Positions 46,261 to 56,221 of a stretch of 64,000 nt of DNA are shown here, piece by piece. Position 1 is the stretch's first letter. Every line of letters starts with the position of its first letter. The DNA comes from Carex sylvatica (taxonomy: Eukaryota; Streptophyta; Magnoliopsida; Poales; Cyperaceae): NCBI GenBank assembly GCA_964058845.1, contig CAXKVR010000435.1, forward strand, positions 1 through 64,000, in the 5' to 3' direction. The notes beneath the pieces were generated by a model, which was not told the DNA's origin, did no database searches, and saw only the letters and a list, made by a program, of their open reading frames with translations. The position numbers and the translations under genes were made by a program.

Positions 46261-46482
46261 ATTCTTCTCCGGAGTGTAAGTGTTTGACTCATAGATGAGA
46301 TGTAATTGTTTGATCTCTAGATAAGACGTAATTGTTTGACCTTTATGATTCTCAACAATTTACAAATTTATTTTATTTATTTAAAATAATATTATATTTT
46401 TGATATATGGTTTATATTATAAATAACGATATATTATATTTATTTCCAACGAACTACAAAATAAACTTTTGTGAGTGAGGCT
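46256..46482. repeat. Short tandem 'gatgagatgtaattgtttgatctct' units
   Basis: The words 'tgtttgactcatagatgagatgtaat', 'tgtttgatctctagataagacgtaat' and 'tgtttgacctttatg' follow each other with a period of about 31 bp (46270-46345). Confidence 0.55.
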
Positions 46483-46815
46483 ATGGTACTATGCATAGCG
46501 CAGATTGATTCGTACTACATATTAATATTTTTATTTTTAAAATTCTAATCGATCTGAATTGTTCAATATAATATCGATATAAATATGTATTTGTATACTA
46601 AATTTTATATTTTTTAAAATATTTTTACTATTTGTTTAGATGGGTAAAAAATCACTTGAAACATGAATTTTTACCAATCTAAAGAAATAGTAAACAAATA
46701 AAAAAATATAAAATTTAATTTACAAGTGCATATTCTTATGAAGATCATATTGAACATTCTTAGCACTTTCAAAATGAAAATTTAAATTCATAGCACATGC
46801 CAATATACGTTGTGA
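46483..46815. mobile_element. Foldback MITE (shared family)
   Basis: It begins 'gaggctatggtactatgcatagcgcagatt', like 8205, followed by the family core and an inverted right half ('tacaagtgcatattcttatgaagatcatattgaac', then 'catagcacatgcc'). Confidence 0.6.
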
Positions 46816-47036
46816 GTATCATAATCTCACTCAATTTTTTTTTTTTATATATAGAAAAAATAACGGTCTAATCTATTAACATAAAAATCTATAAAAAAAA
46901 TTCATCTGAATTTTGAACTCATAAACTTTCACGTGAAAGACATGTGTCTGTTGTTCTCAACTTTATACTACTGTATACGGTTCACATTTATGCGGGAGTC
47001 ATCATCCTCTGCTAATGCTAGAGATTTGCTCACGAG

Positions 47037-47232
47037 CTGGGCACCGGGGGCCGGGCACAACCGGGCACAGGCACGGGCACTTGTGAGCACGGGCGTCACG
47101 GGCACATGGGCACCATGGGCCGGGCATCACAGTTTTTTTTTTCAAAAATTGTGCCCTGCTCGTTTTATACCCGTGCCTGTTGTACCCTTAGGGGCAGGGC
47201 GGTCCGGGTAGGGGGGCCGGGTGGTCCGGATT
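47037..47232. repeat. Left subterminal CGGGCAC repeat cluster of the hAT element
   Basis: About ten GGGCAC/GGGCCGGGC words on the + strand and GTGCCTG/CCCGTGCC words on the other. GC content is far above the surroundings. Small ORFs here are by-products of composition. Confidence 0.8.
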
Positions 47233-47312
47233 TTTTTTTTCTGTTATTTTTTTTACAGTATTGTACGAATATTATTACGTGTTTTAAAATCTGAATAGTT
47301 CAATATCAAATA

Positions 47313-47342
<30 letters not shown>
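47313..47342. repeat. (TA)n microsatellite
   Basis: Pure TA run inside the hAT element. Confidence 0.9.
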
Positions 47343-47347
<5 letters not shown>

Positions 47348-47925
47348 AAATTATCAAGTCACATCTTTATAATTCCTAAATAAATAAAATTTGTAACTTA
47401 TATATAAAAATTATTCGTGCAAAAATTTGTATATTTATTCGGCTAAGTACAAATGTAATATTTATTTATTTCTTTACACGAGTCATTATATTTTATTTTC
47501 AAATTCTCATTCTAATTATATAGTTTCAATTTATTTATATCTCAAAATTTTTAGTTTACATTTTAAATTGATAATATATTTTCTAAACGTTCATTTTAAA
47601 TTGATAATATATTTTGTAAACGTTCATTTATTTTCAATAGGTTAAATAAAATATAAATAAAAAGATCTTAAATCAATTACTTTAAAACAATAAAATATAA
47701 TTTTTTTTCGTAAATCATTACTTTAAAAATAATTATGAATTATTTATTTTTATTTTTTATGAACATAAATAATTCACAATTTTCAATATTAATTTTCAAA
47801 TAATAATATTTTCTTATTTCATATTTTTTTGTAGTTCATTTACATTTAAATTTAAAAATAGTTATATCCATTTTAATTGCTTATGTAATTCTATCACTAT
47901 ATAATTACTATTTTTTTATTCATAA
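47343..47925. other. AT-rich interior of the hAT element, no gene
   Basis: 'cattttaaattgataatatattttNtaaacgtt' is tandemly repeated at 47558-47625. No coding signal. Confidence 0.5.
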
Positions 47926-47927
47926 TT

Positions 47928-48345
47928 ATTATTAATAGTATTTTCTTATTCATAATTATTATTAATATGTAACTATATAATTAATATGTTATATTGTTAA
48001 TATATTAAATTATTATTATAATAATAATATAATATATTAATATTATATAATTAGTATTTTCTTATTCATAATTATTATTAATATGTAACTATATAATTAA
48101 TATGTTATATTGTTAATATATTAAATAATAATTATAATAATAATATAATATATTAATATTATATAATTAGTATTTTCTTATTCATAATTATTATTAATAT
48201 GTAACTATATAATTAATATGATATATTGTTAATATGATATATTGTTAATATATTAAATAATTATTATAATAATATTATATAATTAGTATCTTATTATTAA
48301 TAATTATTATTAATTTATAATTATATAATTAATAATTAATATTAT
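47928..48345. repeat. AT-only tandem array, about 118-bp unit, at least three copies
   Basis: The unit 'tattttcttattcataattattattaatatgtaactatataattaatatg' followed by '...ttgttaatatattaaata...aatataatatattaatattatataattag' occurs at about 47938, 48054 and 48172, with a decayed fourth copy to 48345. Within 420 bp almost no G or C is present. Confidence 0.8.
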
Positions 48346-48632
48346 TAATATAGTAAATCATCATTATAATATATTATAGTTGTTATTAATATTCCTATAA
48401 AAATAAATAATACATATATACAAAACGAAATAAGAAAATCAAAAGATAAAAATTTTATTTGTTGTGAATTAAAGTCATAAATGTTCAATTTTTGAAAGTA
48501 AAAAATTATTTGAGATAAATGAAGGGAAAATAGCATTGAAGTAAAGGAAATTACAACTAGCAACTGATAGCTCGCGTTTGAAAGTAAAAATAATACAACG
48601 TCGGAATAATCATAATCGAAATCAGAGTTCCA

Positions 48633-48974
48633 CTACTTCTTTCGTTTTCTCTTTTGCCTGCTTCGCTTAGACTTTTCTAAGGCGTAGGGTGGGCATATAA
48701 AATGGTTGAACCTTATATCCTCCCTTGTGCGTGACGGGTAGGCGCTAATACAGGAAGGGTGGAAAGCTTGCAAACATTCCGCGCAACAGAACATCTCGCT
48801 CCTCTTCCCATATTTGTGACAGAGATTGCAAAAATCCACATTTTCTTTGTTTGTACATTGTTGGGACTTTTCATAAAGGTTCTCAGAGTTTTCTTTTTTC
48901 ATAAGTTCCTCGAGATCTCTTGAGTGAAAGTAGGGGAGGGCTCGCGTACGAGATTCCACTGTGTTGGCACTCAT
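48633..48974 (-). CDS. Small PHD-finger-like protein encoded inside a hAT element
   Basis: A single intact frame of 113 codons. The N-terminal half (residues 1-48) is hydrophilic with no recognised domain. Residues 49-97 give a zinc-finger spacing C49-x2-C52-x11-C64-x2-C67-x4-H72-x2-C75-x18-C94, which is the C4HC3 pattern of a PHD finger up to the last ligand: C94-P-P-Y97 has Tyr where the eighth ligand Cys is expected. The C-terminus (100-113) is strongly basic (KSKRSRQKRKRKK), a plausible nuclear signal. PHD fingers usually read histone H3 tails. In this setting the ORF is probably a captured host domain, or an accessory gene of the element family. It is intact but lacks one ligand, so function is uncertain. 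No intron or hAT transposase exon was seen next to it. Confidence 0.6.
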   Translation of the reverse strand: MSANTVESRTRALPYFHSRDLEELMKKENSENLYEKSQQCTNKENVDFCNLCHKYGKRSEMFCCAECLQAFHPSCISAYPSRTREDIRFNHFICPPYALEKSKRSRQKRKRKK

Positions 48975-48976
48975 TC

Positions 48977-49085
48977 TTAATAGAATTAATTCGGTTAGAA
49001 TTAATTCGGTTAGAATTAATTAATGAATAAACTAATGAATATAAATTCGGTTAGAATTAATATAAGTTCGGTTAGAATTAATAAT
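48977..49085. repeat. Iterated TTCGGTTAGAATTAAT upstream of the PHD-like ORF
   Basis: Five copies of the 16-bp word TTCGGTTAGAATTAAT (one partial) lie directly before the ATG at 48974 (minus strand), so they fall in its leader or promoter. Confidence 0.75.
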
Positions 49086-49413
49086 GTTAATAGGTCCGTT
49101 TGCATAAATTTGAATTCTTCTTTAAAATGAATATTTATATTAGCAATTCTTCATTAGTAATTCTTCTTTAAAATGAATAATTTTTGGAAAAAATCCAGGG
49201 CCATTCCAATACATCACCAAAATAATTTCAGTATAGACTCTTTTGCACATGCATCCATTGGGTCGGTGTTTTGATACCAACTGTTTTGGTAATGTACCAG
49301 AATTGCAATGGATTCTCTTTGACGAGTAGGCACCTTAGACTGTCTTGAGCTGTTTATGTTGCCCTCCAAATCTACAAGGGTATGTTTAGTTAGTTTGAGA
49401 ATAAGTTATTTAA

Positions 49414-50335
49414 AAATAAATCTAACCTATTTTTTTAACCTATTAAAAATAAATCCGAATTTCAAAAATAAAATGTAACATATTCAAAACAAATCTAATT
49501 ACTTCACATATTCACAAAAAAAAATCTAACTTATTTTTTTAACCTATTAAAAATAAATCTGAATTTTAAAAATAAAATCTAACATATTCAAAACAAATCT
49601 AATTACTTCACATATTCATAACAATAAATCTAACTTATTTTTTTAACCTATTAAAAATAAATCAGAATTTCAAAATAAAATCTAACATATCCAAAACAAA
49701 TCTAATTATTTTACATATTCAAAAAATAAATCTAACCTATTTATTTAACCCATTAAAAATAAATCCGAATTAAAAAAATAAATTCTAACCTATTCAAAAA
49801 TAAATCTAATTACTAAACATATTCAAAAAGTAAATCTAATATTTTTTTTAACCTATTAAAAATAAATCAAAATTTCAAAAATAAAATCTAACATATTCAA
49901 AACAAATCTAATTATTTTACATATTCAAAAAATAATTGTAAGTGGCAAAGTGGCCCTGCTGCCATGATCCACTGAGATCCAGCCCCACGTCGCACGAATT
50001 CATCGATAAAAAACTTCTTCAAAAAATAAAATAAATCTAAGCTATTTATTTAACCCATTAAAAATAAATCCGAATATAAAAAATAAAATCTAATCTATTC
50101 AAAAATAAATCTAATTACTAAACATATTCAAAAAATAAATCTAACATATATTTTTAACCTATTAAAAATAAATCTGAATTTCAAAAATAAAATATAACAT
50201 ATTCAAAACAAATCTAATTACTTCACCTATTCACAAAAATAAATCTAACCTATTTTTTTAACCTATTAAAAATAAATCCGAATTTCAAAAATAAAATATA
50301 ACATATTCAAAATAAATCTAACATATTCAATAAAT
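49414..50335. repeat. Tandem array, about 100-115-bp unit, about eight copies, with one GC-richer insertion
   Basis: Unit: 'aaataaatctaacctatttttttaacctattaaaaataaatccgaatttcaaaaataaaatctaacatattcaaaacaaatctaattacttcacatattcaaa' with substitutions. Copies begin near 49418, 49526, 49625, 49726, 49828, 50030, 50132 and 50236. Between the fifth and sixth copies (49937-50020) sits a unique GC-richer stretch ('gtggcaaagtggccctgctgccatgatccactgagatcc'). Confidence 0.85.
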
Positions 50336-50545
50336 CTAACAAATCTAACATAAAATAAATCTAACAAATCTAATTACTTAACAAATCTAACAAATCTAAC
50401 ATAAAATAAATCTAACAAATCTAATTACTTAGCATTCAATAAATCTAGCATAAATTAAATCTAACATTCAATTTAAATTACTCTACAAAAATAAATCTAA
50501 CATTCAATATTTCAATCTAACAAAATTTAATGTAACATGAAATAA
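50335..50545. repeat. Short-word decay zone of the tandem array (AAATCTAAC)
   Basis: The larger unit breaks down into repeats of 'aaatctaac' and 'ataaaataaatctaac'. This looks like slippage at the edge of the array. Confidence 0.7.
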
Positions 50546-50839
50546 ATGTAACCTTTAATCTCGCGAGAAAATCTTCGAGAATACCTTCGTAATTCCGTTT
50601 GCATTTGCGTATTTGTAAAATGAATTAAATTAACAACCATATTTTTTTAACAATAAAATTAAAATTGGAGAATAATGAAAATATTGAGATTGAGATTGAG
50701 GGAATGAGAGATGAAAATATTGAGATAGAGATGTGAAAATTTGTGAGGGATGATGATTTATTTATAAAGTTTTGTTTGGAGGGATTGGAAATTGAAATTT
50801 GAATAAAAAAAACTGAAAAAATGGCCAAATCGGGTCAAT

Positions 50840-51165
50840 CACTGTGGGGCCGGGTAGGGCAGCGGGTTCGGGTAGAGGTGGGGTAGGGGGGATTTTGAAT
50901 TTTGAATTTTGATTTTTGATTTTTTTTAAAAAGGTACACGGGTATACGGGCACGGGCACAGGTGCATGGGTACACGGGCACGGGCACCAAGGGCACGGGT
51001 ATGGCGGGTACGGGTATAATTTGGGTTGGGTATCAATGGGTATTTGTTCGAAAAACTGGATCCATCCCTTCTTATACCCGTACCCGTGCATACCCGGGCA
51101 CGAGCACGAGTACCCTGGGCAGTGGGCACGGGCAGACCGGTTCGGGTATACCCTCGGCGGGTATT
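50840..51165. repeat. Right subterminal CGGGCAC/CGGGTA repeat cluster of the hAT element
   Basis: Dense 'acgggcacgggcac', 'acgggtatgg' and inverted 'acccgtacccgtgc' words lie on both strands. They mirror the cluster at 47037-47232. The overlapping ORFs on both strands are repeat translations. Confidence 0.8.
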
Positions 51166-51185
51166 AGCAAACCTCTAGCTAATGC

Positions 51186-51895
51186 ACGATCAGAATTCAG
51201 CTTGTAAGTAGGGGTGAAAACTGTATAGATAATATCCGATCCGTATTTAATCCGTATTCGAAAATTTAGATGTGAGTAATTGATATCTAAATATCCGTGT
51301 GGATAAGAATACTGATATGATTTTGCATTTTAATTATCTGTATCCGAATAATAGATATACTAGTATCGTGCCCGTACGTTGCAATGGAAACATATTATAA
51401 GACAAGTTTCTCATATAAAATGATAAATTATCATGAAAAATACACCAATAGAAAAAAAAATATTGAACAATATTCATAAATGATATTAAAATAGATTGGT
51501 TCTAAATCTAAATTATAAATAAAAAATTAAATGAGAAAAAATGTTGACTTAGTGCAAATTGATAATATCATAGTACGTAGTAGCTATATTATACACCTTT
51601 TATATGTCAAATAATAGAAAATAAAAGAAAATGAAAAGGCAGAAAATTCTGACAGGTAGGACCGCAGATCAGAGCAGTCAGCATTCATGCAATAGTTGAA
51701 GAAGTAATTAAAACAGTATTAGATGAATTGACTCGAATATTAAATTACATTCATGACATAATAAATTAATAAAAGATATACATGAGTTTGATGGAGAGAC
51801 ACAGAAATTGAATACATTATTTAATTAGCATTGTTAATTAAGTATACATCACAAATGATGGTATTCTTACAACAATTGGGTAGTATATACATAGT
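51186..51895. other. Intergenic DNA; hAT-end fragment at its start
   Basis: 'taggggtgaaaactgtatagataatatccgat' at 51209 matches the GTTTTCACCCTA-type hAT termini seen at 18345 and 57990. The remainder is AT-rich, without a gene. Confidence 0.45.
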
Positions 51896-51901
51896 AATCA
51901 A

Positions 51902-52099
51902 TTAATTAGCAGCAGTAGGCTTAAACTTGAAGTAAGTGTAAGACGAAAACCGGCACTCCAACTGGCATGAATGAACTCAGAGACATGATTTCCTCCTGTA
52001 GCACCAATGGCCACATGCAATGGATAGAAATGATCAGGCCAGGATTGTGCGATCCTGGCGCTGGGTGTTTTTTCATAGAAATGGTTCACTTCATCATAC
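51902..52099 (-). pseudogene. Last exon of a 4,5-DOPA dioxygenase extradiol-like (DODA/LigB) gene, frameshifted
   Basis: After a TTGCAG acceptor the minus strand reads YDEVNHFYEKTPSARIAQSW, then PDHFYPLHVAIGATGGN and SEFIHASWSAGF. This matches the C-terminal part of plant LigB-type dioxygenases (APxAxxAHPxPEHFxPLHVAxGAAG...xxIHxSW), where the PEHFxPLHV segment lies near the active site. Just after SAGF the family-like ending SYTYFKFKPTAAN-stop is found only in a shifted frame, consistent with loss of one base. No upstream exons, which should carry the metal-binding His residues, are visible up to 52400, where another repeat begins. In this family the enzymes open DOPA or similar catechols. 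This relic cannot. Confidence 0.8.
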
Positions 52100-52379
52100 C
52101 TGCAATGTATTGCTCATAATCGAGGTACTTGCATCTCATGATAATGATCATGATCTAGTAGGTAACATTAATTATCACTTTTTTTTATCTAGCATTTATA
52201 CAGGAAATTTTTGTAAAATTGAAATGGATGATAAGCATAAATTATATATATATTCGATCTAGTTTTCATCATGAAATAATATCAAATATCTTGTATTTTG
52301 AATATAAATAGAATAGAATACACCTAGAATCAAGTTACTGCATTTGTTTGGTTTTAATTTGCAGGAAACGAAGAAAAAC

Positions 52380-54072
52380 GAAGAAAAATGCCCAGTGCGG
52401 ACGCACGGTTTTCGATACGGATGTACTAAGTACTTAGATGAATTTATGGACGCGCACCAATTTTAAAAAAGTATAATAAGTTATTCATCAAAATCCGCGC
52501 AGACGCACGGATATCGATGCAGCCGCACTCTGGTTGCACAGAAAAAATCGAGCCTAGTGCGGACGCACTGTAGCAGAGCCAAAAATAGAGTCTGAACTTA
52601 AAACGGCCACAACTTTTGACTCGTAACTCCGTTTTGGGCATATGACCACTTTTCGGAAAGCCAACGAGAAGATCTACAACCTGAGAATCTAAAGAAGGAA
52701 ACTTGGAGTCAGTACGGATGCAGTGGATCCGCAGACAGCCAGAAATACACGTTTTCAACATAGTTTCTATTTTTAGCGAGCCAGGGATGTTTTTTGACAG
52801 CTAAACTTGGACAAGGCAACCTGAGAAACAATCCAAAAATAGCACCCACTAACCCCACTCACCCCACGACTATGCCTCTTGATTGGGCATAGTATTTTGC
52901 TATAAATGAAGGGGTTATTTCCCATTCAAGATATCTCTCTTCGGAAGGATATCTCTCTTCGGAGGGGCATCTCTCTTCGCAAAGATCAATCTCATCTCTA
53001 TCAATACTTAGCGTAAAATTCTGCAATCAAGGAAGCAATTCAAGGAGGAGGAAGAAGAAGATTTCAAGAAGAAGGCAAGAATAAGAGTTCTTCATCTAGA
53101 GAAGGGTGTAATCTATTTCTCTATTTAATTTCTCTTTATTTTAGCCAATCTTTTGTAATGAATTCTTTGTTGAATACTTGCATCTTCATGAGAGGCTAGT
53201 TTTCTCTCTAGGGGTTTAGGTCAATGCATGAACTTGTTTAATTCTATCTTATTCGGTTATATGTTTTTATCATGATTGTTTTATGGGATTTGATGCTAAT
53301 TTCTGAGATTTATAATTTGTTTTAATTACATAATTAGTACTTAAAATCGATGTAGTTCCGCTTTGGATTCGAAAGAACCAAAGTAGTTAGGACGAGAGGA
53401 GAGTACCAATTATGAACACAAATACCTTAGGTTTTGATTAAGGTCTAACCAACTGTGAAATCAAACCGGAACTACAGAAATTAGGGTTAGAGACTTGGTG
53501 AAGGACGTAACTGTGAAGTCATACCCTTATTAGGACATCTCAAATTGAATTGGATATTTGTATGAAGGACGTAACTGTGAAGTACCAATATTTGAGGAGA
53601 GGAGAGACTAACAAGAGCTTATGGTCTAGGTAGCTAGGATGAAGGACGTAACTGTGAAGTCCGAATTACTTAGGCACGTTATTAATTCACAAAAGTGACC
53701 CTTAATGACATATTAGGTTAGAAATCTCATCAAATCATACATGAATTTTAATAATACCGAATAGATAGAATTAACAAGGGATTGCAGACCAAATGTCCCT
53801 AGATCTTTCCAATTTTTGAAAGCAACCAAGATTCTATTTCACTTTTCTTTTTTACTTTTATTGTTTTAAACCTCATCTTCTCGGGTATTGAACCCAAACC
53901 TTATAAAGTTATAACAAACAAACCCCCCAATTCTACTTTTATTGCACTTACTTCTTTTTATTTTTATTATTTTTTGAAATTAATTAATAAAGTCTAAACC
54001 TAGTAATTGTCCATATTCCATGTGGATCGATACCCGATAATATACTACACGGTAGGATTGTATACTTGCAAT
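52380..54072 (+). mobile_element. Unclassified interspersed element A with LTR-like promoter and triple 20-bp motif
   Basis: Ordered parts: a 5' zone with GTGCGGACGCAC words (52393, 52554), like the LTR-type remnant at 45580; a TATA box TATAAATGAA (52901-52910); three 'atctctcttcgg' units (52943-52980); a purine-rich leader; 'gagaggctagttttctctctaggg'; and three copies of GAAGGACGTAACTGTGAAGT (from 53500, 53564, 53641). It ends 'tgtggatcgatacccgataat...ggattgtatacttgcaatct' (54029-54075). Element B (54470-55810) has the same order of parts. No protein is encoded. A non-autonomous LTR-derived family is the best guess. Confidence 0.55.
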
Positions 54073-54199
54073 CTGAACTGAAAGTGTATTTAAGGTTAAA
54101 AGGTACAGTTTGCTGTACTGAAACTTTGTACTATACATTTCTGGTGCAACAATGGAATATGGATGAACACTAACTATAAAGTAAAGGCATTCAATCACG

Positions 54200-54345
54200 G
54201 AGAATGAATTGCTATCTCTACTAAAACTTGACATCACCTGCATAATGGGATGGATCTTCAAGCACAGTGAGAGCCTCAAACCAGAATTGCAAATCTGGGT
54301 CATTTCTAGTACAACGAAAAATGGATTTATATGAGGATACATTTA
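54200..54345 (-). pseudogene. Exon-like fragment of unknown origin
   Basis: The minus strand reads TRNDPDLQFWFEALTVLEDP and SHYAG before a GTGATG donor-like site, with coding-like composition, then reaches a stop. I do not recognise the family with confidence. It lies between elements A and B on the same strand as the J-domain and PYL fragments. Confidence 0.3.
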
Positions 54346-54469
54346 AAATGAAGAGCATGTTATTATAACCATGTCTATTGCATTTGCAAAGAATGTCGCA
54401 CTTGTTTTTTGGCACATGAGAGTTGATGTAGATTTTTATTCTCTTATGCAAGTAATAAATCATAGTTTA

Positions 54470-55810
54470 TACTCAATTTGGTTGCAAGTGTACAACCTAG
54501 TCAAGTAGTACTTAGGGATCGTCTCCACAGGGACAAGTTGGAATATCAAATTCTAACCTAACGATTTAATTTAGTAAAAGTGAAGTAAAAATGATTTTGT
54601 TTGTTTAAGAGGTTTGTTTGGTAGTGATTAAACTGAATTAAACTAAAGTCTTAAAGCGAGATTTGGTTTTAAACAAGTAAGAGAAATTAGGGTTTCTATC
54701 CACTAATGTCATGATTAATTGGTTCGTTAAATTTGTTCTTATAGTTATGAATGCACAGTTGGATGTTGTAGGTACAAAGTGATATCTCTATATTAATACC
54801 ATCTTCAAATTAGAATAAACGTCACCTCTCGGTACTTGGCTACACTAATCTAAAGTCATTAAGTTCTTTACTGTCCCAATTTATCTAGAAAGCTATTCGT
54901 CACCTCTCGGTACTTGGCACAATTTCCTAAACTATTGGGTGAAGCTCGTATAAGACACGCGTCACCTCTCGGTACTTAGCCTATCAAATACCCTATTCTT
55001 TATGGTCAAGACTTAATATTCAATTTCTCAATTGCAAATACTAAATCCTAAGATTTCATGTGATTTCGATTAAGTCTTCACAATCAATTAAAATAGAGAA
55101 TAGATCATAATAAAGAACAAGAAGATATGAGATAAAACCAACTAAATCATAACAAAAGTATCAATTACAGCTCTAATTAACCCTAGAAAAGCTTTTAGCC
55201 AGTCATGGCTAAAACACAAATGAAATTAAAAGAGTTCAAAGAGTTTCAAAGGAAAGAAAAACAATAAAACCGGTTGATCAATGATGTTCTTTTCCCCCTT
55301 CTTTCTCTCCTTTTTCTCCTCTCTTTCTCTCTTCTTTTCTGTCTAAAAACTGTCTAATTTTCGTCCCTAACCGTTATCTCCCTTTTTTCCCCCCAGCAAA
55401 TCCTAAATAAATAACTAAAAAATAGCAAATTCGGGCTCTGAACCGACTTATTGCGGGCCGCAATCAATGGAGGCAGTTAATAACTTGTCGCGCAGAAACT
55501 GTAGAAGTCATTACGGGCCGTAATGAATATGGTTACGGGCCGCAATGAATGTGCAGGAATAAAAGGGGCTCTGACTTGTTTTGTTTCGGGCCACAATGGG
55601 AACCATTTCGGGCCGCAATAACATTGACAGTTGCTCCAATCTTCATGCTGACTTTCTACAAATCACCCGTTTTGCTCCGTTAAGCTCCAAACACTTGATT
55701 ACCTGTAAAATAAACATAACTAGGGCAATAACTTGAACTTTCGGATATTTTTACCTAATTAAACCTAATTTAATCAAAACGTGGCTTAATTTACATAACT
55801 AACCTTAGGT
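54470..55810 (-). mobile_element. Unclassified interspersed element B (relative of A, opposite strand)
   Basis: Read on the minus strand it has a 5' zone with five palindromic TTGCGGCCCGCAA / ATTACGGCCCGTAAT words (55451-55620); a purine-rich leader of AGAGAGAAAG type (55300-55360); 'catgactggctaaaagcttttctaggg' (55188-55215); and three copies of GCCAAGTACCGAGAGGTGAC (+ strand 54821-54840, 54899-54918, 54961-54980). It ends 'ccctgtggagacgatccctaag...ggttgtacacttgcaacc' (54483-54540). Order and motif spacing match element A. Confidence 0.55.
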
Positions 55811-56221
55811 TTCAATAGATACAATTTTGGCTTATCAAGAGTAGCAAATGAAAGTAAGGTGCTTTGAAACAAAACAGCTCCAAAAATCATCCAATATGCA
55901 GTTAGTAAATCAGCAACCAACACTTTTTCTTGGCTCATCCATACATCAAGAAAAAATACGAAGTAAATTAAAAAATTACATACAGAATATGTGAAATATA
56001 TGCATGACAGAGTAGAAAAAACAACTACCAATTTAAACTTATTTACCGAAATTTAGTGTTTTAAGTAAATCCAAAAGAAATAACTTAGATTGAGCACTCT
56101 CTTTATAACACCTAGCAATCTAATCTTACCTTCTTATATTATTACTTAGTTTTGTTCATTTAATTTCAGATTAAAAAATTAACTTAGAAACTGAGAAAAT
56201 GAAATTAAAGGAGATAACCTT
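55811..56221. other. Intergenic DNA, no gene supported
   Basis: The minus-strand frame at 55786-56031 is hydrophobic (FSTLSCIYFTYSVCNFLIYFVFF) but matches no family I know. It may be intron between relic exons. Confidence 0.35.

Larger units (their letters stand above)
47019..51177. mobile_element. hAT-type element, 4159 bp, perfect 8-bp TSD, carrying a PHD-like ORF
   Basis: The left end TAGAGATTTGCTCACGAGC and the right end ...GGGTATTAGCAAACCTCTA give a 12-bp terminal inverted repeat TAGAGRTTTGCT. The 8-bp direct repeat GCTAATGC lies exactly outside both ends (47011-47018 and 51178-51185), the TSD length of hAT elements. Both subterminal regions are crowded with (A/C)CGGGCACGGGCAC words on either strand (47037-47230 and 50850-51165), as expected of hAT transposase-binding repeats. 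The interior is very AT-rich and contains a TA microsatellite, two tandem arrays and one intact 113-codon ORF (48633-48974, minus) with a PHD-like finger. No hAT transposase was recognised, so it would depend on another element for movement. Confidence 0.88.

Noticed and set aside
46933..47294. Gly/Ala-rich ORFs
   Set aside because: Same reason, at the left subterminal repeat cluster. One also crosses the TSD border.
49250..49300. Second primer-binding-site-like word TTGGTATCAAAACACC on the minus strand
   Set aside because: No LTR-like sequence ends next to it, so the match is probably chance.
50762..51207. Several Pro/Cys- and Gly/His-rich ORFs on both strands
   Set aside because: They are translations of the CGGGCAC/CGGGTA subterminal repeats of the hAT element.
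52444..52761. 105-codon minus-strand ORF
   Set aside because: It lies in the decamer-rich zone of element A, and Cys and Arg arise from the GTGCGGACGCAC words.
55786..56031. Hydrophobic minus-strand ORF as a membrane protein exon
   Set aside because: AT-rich intron-like sequence often gives Phe/Ile/Tyr-rich frames. No family match, and its ends are not convincing splice sites.
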